A stretch of 64,000 bases of DNA from Ophiosphaerella korrae (Eukaryota; Ascomycota; Dothideomycetes; Pleosporales; Phaeosphaeriaceae): contig JALNQF010000075.1 of assembly GCA_028456385.1 (NCBI GenBank), positions 62,001-126,000 of the forward strand, given 5' to 3'. Positions 10,295-20,596 of the stretch are shown here, piece by piece. The notes under the pieces are model-generated. The model did no database searches. It was not told the origin of the DNA and saw only the letters and a program-made list of their open reading frames with translations. The position numbers and the translations under genes are program-made. Position 1 is the first letter of the stretch; each line of letters opens with the position of its first letter.

Positions 10295-13270
10295 TCACGT
10301 ATTTGCAAAATATCCATTCATCTCCATCACCAAAACCAGCCTCTCCATTAAATTCTCCTCTGTCGTTCCCTTCCCACTTCCATATCCCTTCTTGCCCGTC
10401 AAATTTCGACAAACACTTAAGAAAACTCTAATCTTCCCTCTCAGCATGTCGTATTGTTGCTTGACACTCCCTCCGCTCTTGGCGTGCGGGTGTTGAATCT
10501 TCGCGAAGAGTAGTATGTGTTCGAAGATCTCGTCGATGAGCGCAAGGACCTTACGCTGGCGCTTGCGAAGGAAGAGGGAGAACATGATAGTGTCGAGGCA
10601 CTCTTCATGCGCGATCCGTAGTGAAGCAATACCTTCGGTGACTTGGGTGCCGTACTCTCCTGCAGCGTCCTCTTTGTTGATGCGTGTCTCAAGGGTGGTG
10701 ACGAAGGTGTCGAAGTCCTGCCAGTGCCCTGCGATGCCGGTTTTGAAGACGTAGCCAGCAAACATGGTAACGAAATGGTGGGCTTCTGTTCTGAACTGGC
10801 GAGATTCTAGGTCGGGGTAGTGGCGTGGGAGGTGGGCGATTGTGAAGAGCATGCGCGATAGGCGTAATAGGAACTTGAATATAACATCATATTTGTCCAG
10901 CGCTATGCTAGTAATGACAAGGTTGAGCGGTGTTGGCGGAACGTATTGTAGTCTGAGGAAGTCAAGGGCGGGTAGTGTATCTGGATTCATAACCTTTTCC
11001 TGCTCCGCCTCGGTGAGGTTTCGAATAGCGAAGTTGAGCTGTCCAGGAAGCTCTTTGTTATCCCTGCCGCTGATAGTCGTATGGGCTTGACCTCGTTGCC
11101 CATCCTTTGGCAAGGCATGATACAGTGATGATGAGTGATAGCTTTCGCTCAAGACACCTCGAAGGGCGAGTCGGAGCTCGGAGCTTGCCGGCGGCCATGA
11201 CGTCCGTGACCCCAACTGCAGTCCCATGTGCACACCGCTGCGCATCTGGCCCTTTTGTCGCTCTGCACTCTCTCGCTCAGGATCGAATAGGGCGGTGGCA
11301 AGTAGTGAAGAGAATACACCGTCACCAAATAGATGGTACTGTCGCTGTAAAGTGAGATGGTGCCTCAACTGGTGGGCTCGGAAGAACAACCGAAGGGTTG
11401 CGGCATTCACCAGCTTTGCCTGGGCTGAGATCAAGGGGCGAAATGAGAGCGACGATGTTAATGACAGTGGTGGAGAAAATCTGGTCGACAATGTGTTATT
11501 TACTGCATAGTCAAATTTATCGTCCATTAAGGGCTTTAGTTCTTCCGATAATGAATGCATCGGCGGTTTCGGTGCGGTATTTAGTTGCCGAATGGACTCC
11601 TCAAAGTACGACTCGAGATCAGTTGCCCGACTCTCATCATCCGTTGCTGGGTTATCCTCGAAACTGGTTGCAGTTTGAGTGTTCAAAGGTGACCCGCTGC
11701 TATATGACAACAGAGTTTGTCGAAGTTGCTCTTCATACTTCTTTGCCTTGGTCGAGATAGCTTCAATGTCTTGCCATCCAAAAGCCCACTCAAATTCGGG
11801 AGGCGAGATTTTAGCTTTGCGTAGCTGGGCCAAGGGGTGGTGTGGGTGCTGAGCCTTGAGGAATCGCAGACTCAAACCAGTTTCAAAGATGGCATTGCCG
11901 TCTTCAGGTGCGATGAACCTTGGCATCATCTCAGAGCGATAGACATACTCAGGAAGAATGTCATCGGCAGAACCAGGCTCGATTGCAACAAAACTACCTC
12001 GGGATGCGATGGGTGGGGTATCGTGCTCTTCTCTGGTGCCCATCCACTCGGCTAACAGCTCTAGGCTGGGCTTGGCTACTTCACACAGAACCCGAGTAGA
12101 CAATTGGTGGACGAAGTCGTCGCACTCGTCAAGTTCCAGCAGGCGATGGTGGAGGATGGAGGCCAGCTGTTCGTTGGTCTCGGCATGCCGTGTCGCTTCG
12201 ACCATGCGTGCGACATCTAGCAACATTTCTCGAGGTTTGGCGAAGCGGTGTTGCAGCTGGATCAAAGAGACGATTTGGGAGCTGTTTCGTCCCAGTTGCT
12301 CCTCCATGGTGGACAAAACATATGAGACTGTGGTAGCCAAGGCGACCCTTGCTGGGATAGCGGTTGCTGAGGAGAAGGTGCGTTGGGTGAAGGAGCGCAG
12401 GTAGAGGAAGGTGTTGCCGGTGCGGGAGAATTGTGCAATGACGCTCTGGGCGGCACGGAGACCGACTCCCGAGAGGCGTGCATCGGCGAGGGTGGGCTTG
12501 AAGGACCTCAGCCCGGGGTCGAAATGGAAGAGGATGGATGAGCGGCCAAGACCCAGATTCCAGAGGGACTGCAGAAAGACGTGCCCGTTGACGACTCGGC
12601 CTGCGCCCGTGTCGGCGTGGTCGTTGGCAAGCGCAGCATCGAAGGCTGCAGGGCCGCGCTCGGCGATGTAGGCGGTCTGGTTCTCGAGGTGGCGTGGGTC
12701 CTCAAAGCGGTCCCAGGTGTGGAACAAGACATGTTTGTTGGCGGGGCCCAGCTCGAAGGCAAGCTGCCATGGGTCCTGGTCCGGCTCTGGGGGGGGCGTC
12801 TGGACGGAGGGGACGGACTCGTCCAGGCCGGGGAGGTCGGGCAGGGGGCCAAACTCGAAGGTGTCGAGCTGTGGCAGGCGCAGTTCGCGGTCGAGGGCAT
12901 GCTTGGACGCATAGGGATGGTCGAGGCGGATGGCGGCGATGTCTAGCTGCAGCGGGGCGAAGAGGGTGGAGGGGCGTGCGTCCGTGTCTGCGAAGAAGGC
13001 CGGCGGTTCCCAGAGGTGGAGGGTGGAGAAGGCGTCGTGGTGTCTGTGGTCGTGGTCGTGGTCGTGGTCATTGTCACGGTTGTGGTTGTGGTTGTGGCTG
13101 TGGTTGTGGTTGTGGTTATGGTCATGGTGCATGGTGTGCTCGGTATGTGCAGTCAGCCACGTCGGTGCTGGGGAAATCGTCTGGTCCTGGGCTTTGGTGG
13201 GGCTCCGCCCTACGCCACGCGCACCCCTGCGGCCCCCACGGCGCACCCCGTCGCGTCCGGCTCGCGACAT
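10295..13270 (-). CDS. Gamma-tubulin complex component (GCP family, probably GCP5/6 type)
   Basis: A single-exon frame of up to 991 residues. The C-terminal third carries the GCP signature: RLQYVPPTPLNLVITSIALD followed by KYDVIFKFLLRLSRM, with a helical end through FDTFVTTLE and HEECLDTIMF. These proteins form the gamma-tubulin ring or small complex that nucleates microtubules at spindle pole bodies. The divergent N-terminal half (FEFGPLPDLPGLDE, GVGLRAAQSVIAQFSRTGNTFLYLRSF) suggests one of the less conserved members, GCP5 or GCP6/Alp16, rather than GCP2/3. The first 46 residues are Arg/Gly-rich and may be untranslated; the ATG at 13132 is an alternative start that places a His/Asn/Asp tract at the N-terminus. 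It is divergent from the EAF7-like gene only 40-180 bp away. Confidence 0.78.
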   Translation of the reverse strand: MSRAGRDGVRRGGRRGARGVGRSPTKAQDQTISPAPTWLTAHTEHTMHHDHNHNHNHSHNHNHNRDNDHDHDHDHRHHDAFSTLHLWEPPAFFADTDARPSTLFAPLQLDIAAIRLDHPYASKHALDRELRLPQLDTFEFGPLPDLPGLDESVPSVQTPPPEPDQDPWQLAFELGPANKHVLFHTWDRFEDPRHLENQTAYIAERGPAAFDAALANDHADTGAGRVVNGHVFLQSLWNLGLGRSSILFHFDPGLRSFKPTLADARLSGVGLRAAQSVIAQFSRTGNTFLYLRSFTQRTFSSATAIPARVALATTVSYVLSTMEEQLGRNSSQIVSLIQLQHRFAKPREMLLDVARMVEATRHAETNEQLASILHHRLLELDECDDFVHQLSTRVLCEVAKPSLELLAEWMGTREEHDTPPIASRGSFVAIEPGSADDILPEYVYRSEMMPRFIAPEDGNAIFETGLSLRFLKAQHPHHPLAQLRKAKISPPEFEWAFGWQDIEAISTKAKKYEEQLRQTLLSYSSGSPLNTQTATSFEDNPATDDESRATDLESYFEESIRQLNTAPKPPMHSLSEELKPLMDDKFDYAVNNTLSTRFSPPLSLTSSLSFRPLISAQAKLVNAATLRLFFRAHQLRHHLTLQRQYHLFGDGVFSSLLATALFDPERESAERQKGQMRSGVHMGLQLGSRTSWPPASSELRLALRGVLSESYHSSSLYHALPKDGQRGQAHTTISGRDNKELPGQLNFAIRNLTEAEQEKVMNPDTLPALDFLRLQYVPPTPLNLVITSIALDKYDVIFKFLLRLSRMLFTIAHLPRHYPDLESRQFRTEAHHFVTMFAGYVFKTGIAGHWQDFDTFVTTLETRINKEDAAGEYGTQVTEGIASLRIAHEECLDTIMFSLFLRKRQRKVLALIDEIFEHILLFAKIQHPHAKSGGSVKQQYDMLRGKIRVFLSVCRNLTGKKGYGSGKGTTEENLMERLVLVMEMNGYFANT

Positions 13271-13310
13271 AGTGTCTTGATGTCTTGGTGTCTATGGCAT
13301 CCGTCGCGCA

Positions 13311-14138
13311 ATGCCGCCACGCAAGAGAGCAAAAGCCAGCGCCGCCTCGACCCCGCTGCAGGACGAGGCAAAGCGAGACGAGCCGCGCGACGAGCCGCTC
13401 CACGATGCGTGGGCCGACGAGCAGGAGACGCAGCTGTTCAAGAGCATGATGAAATGGAAGCCCACCGGCCTGCACAAGCACTTCCGCATGATCAGCATCC
13501 ACAACGACATGCGCTCCCACGGCTTTGCCACCGACGACGCCCCCCACACCCGCATCCCCGGCATCTGGCGCAAGCTCAACCAGACCTACGACCTCGACGC
13601 CCTCGACGAGCGCGAGAACCAGTACGCCTTCGCCGACGACCCGGACCCGCTGGACCGCGGCGATGCCCCCAACATGCCCGACTTCGAGCTGCCCGAGGAC
13701 GACTTTGGCGAGCTCATGTGGCAGAAGCGCTTCCACCGTGAACACTCGGCCGCCGCCTCCTCGCCCGCCATGCTGCCCGTCGACGACGACAAGGCCCTCT
13801 ACCACCCTGGCATTGGTCTGCTCAAGGACCTGCCCGCCAGCAGCGTGCCCTCGCAAAAGGCCGAAACGCCGGCAGAAGCCACGCCCACGCCCAAGAACCC
13901 CAAGAACACGCGCGCAAGCAGAGCAACCGCAAAGAGCGCAAAGGCCGCAAGGGCCACCGCCAATCCTGCAAAGACGCCAAAGGCCCCGTCCGCCGTCTCC
14001 GAATCGCCAGAGGACGAGGATGAAGACGACGACGAAGACGAAGACAGCCCAGAATCAGACCAGGACAGCGCCCCCACCACCAGACGGACAAACCGCGCCC
14101 GCCCGCGGCCAGCCCCAAAACGGACCCGGAAGAGGTGA
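13311..14138 (+). CDS. EAF7: EAF7/MRGBP-like subunit of the NuA4 histone acetyltransferase
   Basis: A 275-residue single-exon protein. Residues about 37-105 carry the CT20/Eaf7 domain: QETQLFKSMMKWKPTGLHKHF, then a short insert, then IPGIWRKLNQTYDLDALDERE. Eaf7 is a nuclear subunit of the NuA4 acetyltransferase (human MRGBP in Tip60 complexes) and works with Eaf3 and Eaf5. The N-terminal MPPRKRAK is basic. The C-terminal half is disordered: an Ala/Lys/Thr-rich stretch, a Glu/Asp run near 225-245, and a basic tail ending KRTRKR. Such acidic and basic tails are usual in fungal Eaf7. It is head-to-head with the GCP-family gene. Confidence 0.85.
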   Translation: MPPRKRAKASAASTPLQDEAKRDEPRDEPLHDAWADEQETQLFKSMMKWKPTGLHKHFRMISIHNDMRSHGFATDDAPHTRIPGIWRKLNQTYDLDALDERENQYAFADDPDPLDRGDAPNMPDFELPEDDFGELMWQKRFHREHSAAASSPAMLPVDDDKALYHPGIGLLKDLPASSVPSQKAETPAEATPTPKNPKNTRASRATAKSAKAARATANPAKTPKAPSAVSESPEDEDEDDDEDEDSPESDQDSAPTTRRTNRARPRPAPKRTRKR

Positions 14139-14616
14139 AGATATACCCGCAAATACTCCTGCCATTCGATAATAATATGCCTTCTATGATACATCCAGCA
14201 TGCGTGACCAAAAACCTGCCTCGGCACTGACTTCATGGAATCAAGTGATGTTGGCCTCCATCACACAAATAAACACAAGGCTGACCCAATTCTTCAATGC
14301 GATAGCGTCTGTGTCTGTATTCGTGCATCCTGAGCAAACGGCGGCTCAATCGCTGTCATGGCACAAGCCTTCGTTTGTATTCTTTGCATCCATGCTCATT
14401 ATTCACCTTGATACAAGCCTGCATTTGGACCCTGCGTTGGGTCAGGCATTCAAGTGGGCCTGTGATACCGTTCCTCACTCCCCCCCCCCCCCCCCCCTAC
14501 ACGTGCCCACTCTAGATATAGCAACATTTACCACCGCCAACTTTCTTCAAGCTTTCCACTACTAATTACCCCACTGCACCCTCAACCCGTTGACAGCCTC
14601 ATCATTGACGGCAAAC
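14139..14616. other. Intergenic with poly-C run
   Basis: It contains a C run of about 18 nt at 14480-14497 some 120 bp upstream of the small secreted-protein gene. No gene is seen. Confidence 0.6.
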
Positions 14617-15012
14617 ATGAAGCTCACCATGGCTCTGATCCTGGCTTCCACCGCCCTCGTGGCCGCAAACGCTGCAAACCAGGTCAGCAATAACATCAAC
14701 TGCGAAAACTGTGTCCAACGATTCAAGTCCTGCGTCGAGGTAACTGGCCTTGATCTCGTATCAAAGTCCAAGAGGCGACTGCTGACTACCTACAAACAGA
14801 ACGGACATACCCATGGCCAGACGGGCTGTGCGCAGACTTGCCGTGAACATGTGTGCCATCAGACGGCCGAGGTACGTCATCTCACTCCTATTGCTATTGC
14901 AATGGTCTGGACTGACTATAAGCAGTGTCGTAGCTGTGGTGGCGAGTTGGCCAAATGCCCGACTCCCGATAAGTCTCGCTATCGCAATGCATGCAATGGG
15001 CCCTGTCCGTAG
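14617..15012 (+). CDS. Small secreted cysteine-rich protein (effector-like)
   Basis: Three exons (14617-14739, 14800-14871, 14926-15012), introns of 60 and 54 nt, all phase 0, giving 93 residues. Residues 1-20 form a signal peptide (KLTMALILASTALVAANA). The mature part of about 73 residues holds eleven cysteines (29, 32, 39, 51, 55, 60, 66, 69, 76, 88, 92), in pairs such as CENC and CRSC and ending CNGPCP. Size, secretion signal and cysteine density match fungal apoplastic effectors or antimicrobial-type proteins. No family is recognised. The odd cysteine count leaves one thiol free or used for dimerisation. The phase-0 introns falling between cysteine groups support the model. Confidence 0.72.
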   Translation: MKLTMALILASTALVAANAANQVSNNINCENCVQRFKSCVEVTGLDLVSKSKRRLLTTYKQNGHTHGQTGCAQTCREHVCHQTAEVRHLTPIAIAMVWTDYKQCRSCGGELAKCPTPDKSRYRNACNGPCP

Positions 15013-15227
15013 TTTTGCAAAAGAAGGTGGCAGCAGATATTGTGTTGGTTCCTTTTTTACATCTTTATCTTTAGCACATGAGTCATCAGAAACGAAGTAG
15101 GTCATTATACGAAAGCGACCGTGCCTGGCATAGGTAACATAAACGGACCCCCTAATAACCCCCAAAATCAACCCAAGTTGACTATTATTTTCCAACTTGG
15201 ATGAGCTAATCTCTGTCCACAGGCTGG

Positions 15228-16812
15228 TCACTTCCCAACCCACTCTCCAGCCTCTGTCCTTTCGCATATTTTCTCCAGTGTTCCCGCCGCCCATTCAAAG
15301 TCCTTCATCTCTAGGTAAACCTGCCCACTAAGCCTGCACCACCACGCACCACCATAAAAGAGCATCTGAAGAAATGTCCCATAATCATCAATGCTCAACT
15401 TGACCATCCAATCTCTCACATCCCGGCCAACCTCACTTTCCGCAACCCCCGCCTTGGCCCCAACCTCCTTCGCCTTCGCAAACGAAATCGGCAGCCGAAC
15501 ATTACACATACTCGTCTCCCCCAGCGTACCCTTCTGATTCTCGAGAACCTCCGTCCCAAGCTCCTTAGCAACAAGCCGCGTCCCCCGCTGTGCAAGCGCG
15601 ATGCAATACTTCCTCACTACTTCTTCCCCCCCTAGGCCCTCGCGCCACGCAATCGCAGCAGGAACGCACAAATACGGCGAATTATCAATCGTGCCCACAA
15701 ACTCGAAATTCAACGCAAACGCCGCCTTTTTCGAGCGCGGCAGCGGCGACGACGACGATCCAGTTGTGCTATTTGCCGGCATGAAGCCGTGGGATGTCGG
15801 CAGCGTGGAACGAATCAGGTGTTGGTTGCGGAGCGGCACGTAAAAGACGGCGCAGCCGCGGGGGACGTGGAGCCATCTGTGAATTCCCAGATTAGTTCGG
15901 GGCCCGGGGTCAAAGAAAAGGGGGGGGGGGGGAAGGGGGTAGGTACGCAACTTGTGGCAGTTTGAGATGAAAAAGTCCGGGTCCAGCGTTGCCATGTCTA
16001 GGTCCAATTGTCCAACTCCGTGCGCTCCATCAATGCAGCTTAGTATGCCTAGCTCTTTGCATGTCTGCGTGAGGCGCTCGTATGGGACGCGGACGCCGGG
16101 CATGCTTACCACCGTGTCGAAGATGGCGATTTTCACTTTGCCTCCGCTGTTCTCGACTTCTTTCGCTTTGGTCTTGAACTCATTTACCAGCCAGTCGTCT
16201 TCGACTGGATATGTGTATTGTATCTTCACAGCTGATGCAGGTGTTGTTTCAGTCATGTATACTACCGTCTTCTCGCACGCCCCATATATGGTTGCGAAGT
16301 AAAGAATGTGGTCGCCTGGGCTGAAAGTGAGGTTGCGCAGCACAGTATTGATACCTGTCGTAGCATTGGGAATGAAGACAATCGTCTCGCTTTGCGTATT
16401 GAGCAGCTAGAAGCGTTAGATCAGAGGTAATGCTGAAAAAGAAACGGGAAATGCACCTTTGCCATTGCTTCACGGGATTCGTCAAGTAGGTTGGGATATT
16501 GGTAACGGATGAAATCATCAGGACGAGCTTCAACCGCATCTTGGAAGCTGCGCAGCTTATCGCGGACAACCCGTGGGTACGTCCCAAATGAGCCTGAACG
16601 AAATATTAGGAAATGCCGAGCCAGCAATTCCAACGATAAGAATCTTGAATGCCTCCCTCATGAAAACCCAGAAGGAAAAAAAAATAAAAAACCGGCATAC
16701 CATGATTCATATTGAGAAACGACGGATCAAACAAGAATTCCTTGTCCCTCAACTCCTTCCCAAACCTAACCCCATATTTCGTACTGACTTCCAATTCCTG
16801 TGATGCAGTCAT
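15228..16812 (-). CDS. Class V aminotransferase (isopenicillin-N-epimerase-like, PLP enzyme)
   Basis: Four exons on the minus strand (16812-16701, 16593-16457, 16406-15952, 15876-15228) join in phase to 450 residues. The fold-type I PLP pattern is clear: NMNHGSFGTYP at the substrate end, [15 protein letters not shown] near residues 95-110 for the phosphate/ring site, IDGAHGVGQ (Asp209, His212), and SNCHKW with the Schiff-base Lys235, whose codon is split by intron 3. The family includes isopenicillin N epimerase, cysteine desulfurases and kynureninase-like enzymes. Fungal members of this shape are usually uncharacterised. Intron 3 (75 nt) contains a C-rich tract, uses donor GTTGCG, and is open in frame, so unspliced mRNA would add 25 residues right after the active-site lysine. 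Confidence 0.86.
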
Positions 16813-17405
16813 GACTCAAAAGCAGAGCAAATCGTTGGATGAGGTTTTGACCAGAGGTTTTGACGAAACATGAACAAGGATTTATACCGAAAAAACAGAT
16901 GACTCAATAGCCCTGGGTTGTGAGTCGCACATGGAGTTATCTCAGCTTTGTAGTGGCCGAATGTGGTAATGGTAGGGCGTGGTGTTCCATAACTTGTACA
17001 TTGACGGACCAATGAGCAATGCGGCGTAATCGGCTAGAAGCGGAAGGGGGGGGGGGGGGGTTTTAAGGCACATTTCCGGAAACTCGGCATTGGATAACAA
17101 TATCTATTAGTGCTGAGAGTTGGACAATCCAATGACATTCTCCCCTTGGGGGCATACATTTTATCCTAAACTATGCCTGCATATTTAATTTTTGTGTTAT
17201 AATTTTGGAGCTATCTAGTATCCTATTGCCTCTAAACGAAGAAAAACATCACCCGGATGATTAGGCGGCACTGGTCCAAACCCAACGTGAATTATGTACA
17301 ATTGAGTAAAAGAGAAGGGGTATCGAAGCGAAAGTACTCTTCAGGCATTTCTTTGAGGCAACACAAATTTACATGCAACCCGAGAACACCGACCGAAATC
17401 TCGAA
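16813..17405. other. Intergenic
   Basis: It contains a G run near 17047-17060. It holds the promoter of the aminotransferase gene and the 3' end of the next minus-strand gene. No gene is recognised. Confidence 0.6.
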
Positions 17406-18490
17406 TTAAATAGTGCGCACTCCTCTTGCTATCTCCATCCTCACGCGCCTTCGGTATTGCTCGCGGAACTGGATTCGGCCATAAGTTCCACCGCCAACAG
17501 CCATGAAGAAACCCAACGTCCATACACAGGTGATCACGAGACCAGTCGGGAAGAAGGCCAGATCCTGTCCTGGCACGACAAAGGGCGCGGCTGACTGGAC
17601 GGCAGCAGAGGCAGACGCTGCTGCGGCCGGGTCGACATTTGTTGGACCGCTGGCTGACTTTGCAAAGACGCCATTCACGAACGATGCGTCACCCGAGAGA
17701 GTGGTCTCGACGTCCTGTTTTGAGATCGGGTTGCGTGCGGCGAGGTCGATTTGTGGGACCAGCAGGGGTCTGAGTGATTCCCTAATATGACGTTAGTAGT
17801 GAAATATTGGAATGATGACAATGGTTGTTCTTACAGATTCATAGCATTTCCCATCAGGTTGTTGTTGATTCTGCCAACATACATGAGGACCTTCATCTCA
17901 GTTATGGTGTTGGCATTCTGTCTCTCAACCAACAACCCATCCCTAACTTCTCTGGCGCGCACTGGTGGCCAGCTAAGGTTTTGCGTGGCTCGTTTGGTGA
18001 AGTTGCCTTGCATATTCTGCACGGTAGCACCAAGGTACGAAAGTGTCATGCTAACATCGGCGGCGGTGACACCTACCCAGGGGTCGACAGGGGCAGATAC
18101 ATTGTACATGCGTAGCTCAGCTTGGAAGACGCCGGTACTGTTGTCAAGGAATGGCACGTTGTAGCAGACAGCAATACCACTTGGGTTGGAGGCTTGTCCG
18201 TTGAGGTTTCCTAATGAGTCCATGCATGCCTTCTTCGTCTCTACTTCCCACTTGGCATAATCGATCCGTGATGCGTCGCCAGATGCTGGCGTGAGTGATG
18301 CTAAAGGTGCGGTGTCTGGAGGGTTTGCGTTCTGTCGTCGAGTGAGGGTAGCGACGAGGTTGGCTTCCCTCCGTAGTACATCCTCCACATCGTCACTTGA
18401 CTGTAGGAGAGCGTTGGCTTGTCGAAGCTTGATGGCGGTCGCGTGTCCCGCAGCGAGCAGACCGCCGATCAAGGCAGTTTTGAACAACAT
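17406..18490 (-). CDS. Secreted or membrane-anchored glycoprotein of unknown function
   Basis: Two exons (18490-17835 and 17781-17406; 53-nt intron) give 343 residues. A signal peptide covers residues 1-19. The lumenal part has N-glycosylation sequons at NST, NVS, NFT and NLS, two cysteines (in KKACMDS and VCYNVPF), and an Ala/Ser-rich stretch before a single membrane segment near 296-318. It ends with a basic cytosolic tail (REQYRRRVRMEIARGVRTI). This is a type I single-pass protein, probably of the secretory pathway or cell surface. I do not recognise the family, and no catalytic motif is seen. Confidence 0.75.
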
Positions 18491-20596
18491 GGTGAAAGGT
18501 ATTAGAAGCGTCCGGCGATATTAAAGGTGGTAGAGCGAAGGCTGCCGAGCTGCGCTGCAGCGTGGTAGAAGGAGAGTAGTGAGCAGCGACGCTTGGAAAA
18601 GAAGAAGAAACGAAAGACACGAGAAAGCCTAGGGAAGCGGCTCTACACGGGAGTCATTAGGAGGGTAGGCGAAGCGCTCGTATGATCAAGAAAATTTGCA
18701 GGGCTTCGGGGACACGCGGTGGGTTGAGCAAGCAGGGCTTGGTTTCTCGTGAATCGTACGGCAAGCTCTAGAATGGCGTGACCAGGGAACAGCGATCACA
18801 CAGCGGGAGAAGCACCAGGCCTAAAATGCAGTGCCTTCGCAGAGTTGAGACAGGGTCTGATTGAGGATGAGACGCACAGCATAATTGATTGCCATGCGTT
18901 CACCCCGTAGCGGCTAAAGGGTAGCTTATTTTGGTAGATTAGAGCCTCAGGCCAAGCTGGCCAACCGGATTGCGGCTAGGGGCAGATCATTTTGAAAGTG
19001 GATGCAATAATGCATAGCAATTGTGAACTCCTTGAGACAATTGGTGTTGTTGACGAGACAAAGTCCAGACAGTCTACGTTAGGGGCGCTTGTAAGGGTCG
19101 GATCAGGCACGTGAGGCCGCGGCCCCAGCCAATAGGAACTGTCTCTGCCGCCTTTACCGGATAGCGCAGTCGCATCCCTGTTTGAGCCTCCTCCAACCTC
19201 CGCGTATGTGCATCCACAACCTTCCTTTATGAACAACTTCAATGCGCCATTCTCACGCGCACATGAAGGCACTCTGCGGCCGCTGTCACGCTCTGGCTGC
19301 GTTACAGTCTGTTATGTATGACGAGAGCGTATCGCTGGGGTGAAAGATGACTCCGGCCAGCGAGCTGTGGGGCGGATGGTGGAAGAAAAGTAGGATACTG
19401 GTACCTTATGACTGCACCTGGAGAACGAGCCAGCATAGTAATTATGGCCAAGAGCCTAATCATACCTATATTTACCAGCGAGTTTTCCTCGTTTTTGGAG
19501 ACGGACAGATACCCCGCTTGCAACGGTCGCACCAGATCCTGCAGAGCGGTGCTACCTTGTTCCGCATCGTGAAGCTCGGTAGATTGAACCGCATGCATCA
19601 CGCAGGCTTCAGTCCGCCTGGCCGGCACTTGCACTGGCTCTGGCACCGCCATCCCGGACACCGTTATCTAGGCACCTACTCGGCCTGACATCTCTCTATC
19701 GGGCTATTATTGCATGGCTTGAAAGCCCCCAAAGACGTTTCGCCTCCAACTGTCTGGCACATGGCGGAATAATCGCCGAGAAGATACGGTGAGCAGGTGA
19801 CGCAAACAATCGTGTTGGGCAGGTTACCAGCCCTTCGCTGTTGCGATGCCCCCCTACGGATCCAATGGCTCACCTCAGATTGATATAAGACGCTGGTCCT
19901 GCGTCCTCGTGTGCTTGCGTCAGGCACACCCCCGGGGGTCCTGCGCAAGCTCGACAGCCTCTCATAAGGCGGCTAAGGTCGCCTCAGCCGGGCCCTGTTG
20001 CTGTCGGAACGGCTCGCGCGCTATACATATGATTGCGTTGGTGATCTGGCACCACACGGCGTTGTCTAACTGCGAACATATGCGCAAGGTGCGCCTTTTG
20101 CAGAGAGGCGACTCTGAGGTGGCCACGTTCGCGTGCATACAACTAACCCACAAGGGTGCGCTCGTGCCTCATCTGCATTCGCCCAGCACACTTTTTGAGG
20201 CCCTATATTGACACCTTCTACTAATGCGCTCGAAATGCGGGCAGGTAGGTGCCAGCACATCAAAAAGCCTCTGCTTTTGCTAGAGAAGCCTTGCTCTGGC
20301 CCCGTCCGACTACCCGAGCACTCTCATCTGTGCCCGAAAGCGTGCTGTACTTCTTCTACAGACTGGGGCTCCCGGACCCAACATTCCCTCATTGCTGTCT
20401 CTCACGTTTCTCGCTCTGTTACGCTGAATTCCTCGTTTTGCTTTTTGCATCTGTACTTGATTCCAGCCGGCCCTAAACTGCCACCTGCTGCAACCATCCC
20501 GTCCGCAACTATTATCCCACACACCACCCCGACTCTAGTACTGCTCGTTGACCGCTCATTGCTCACCTGATAGAGCAATTTTTCAGTCTTGCAGCA
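18491..20596. other. Gene-free 2.1-kb region
   Basis: This is between two divergent genes. Open frames up to about 120 codons occur on both strands, with no splice logic or recognisable domain. The last 350 bp are pyrimidine-rich and are probably the promoter and leader of the pseudokinase gene. Confidence 0.5.

Noticed and set aside
12581..13272. Long plus-strand frames opposite the GCP gene, including a Val/Trp/Leu repeat protein
   Set aside because: They are antisense shadows of the His/Asn/Asp repeats and GC-rich coding sequence of the GCP gene.
13122..13856. 244-codon minus-strand frame opposite the EAF7-like gene
   Set aside because: Antisense of a strongly biased coding exon; Val/Gly-rich with no family features.
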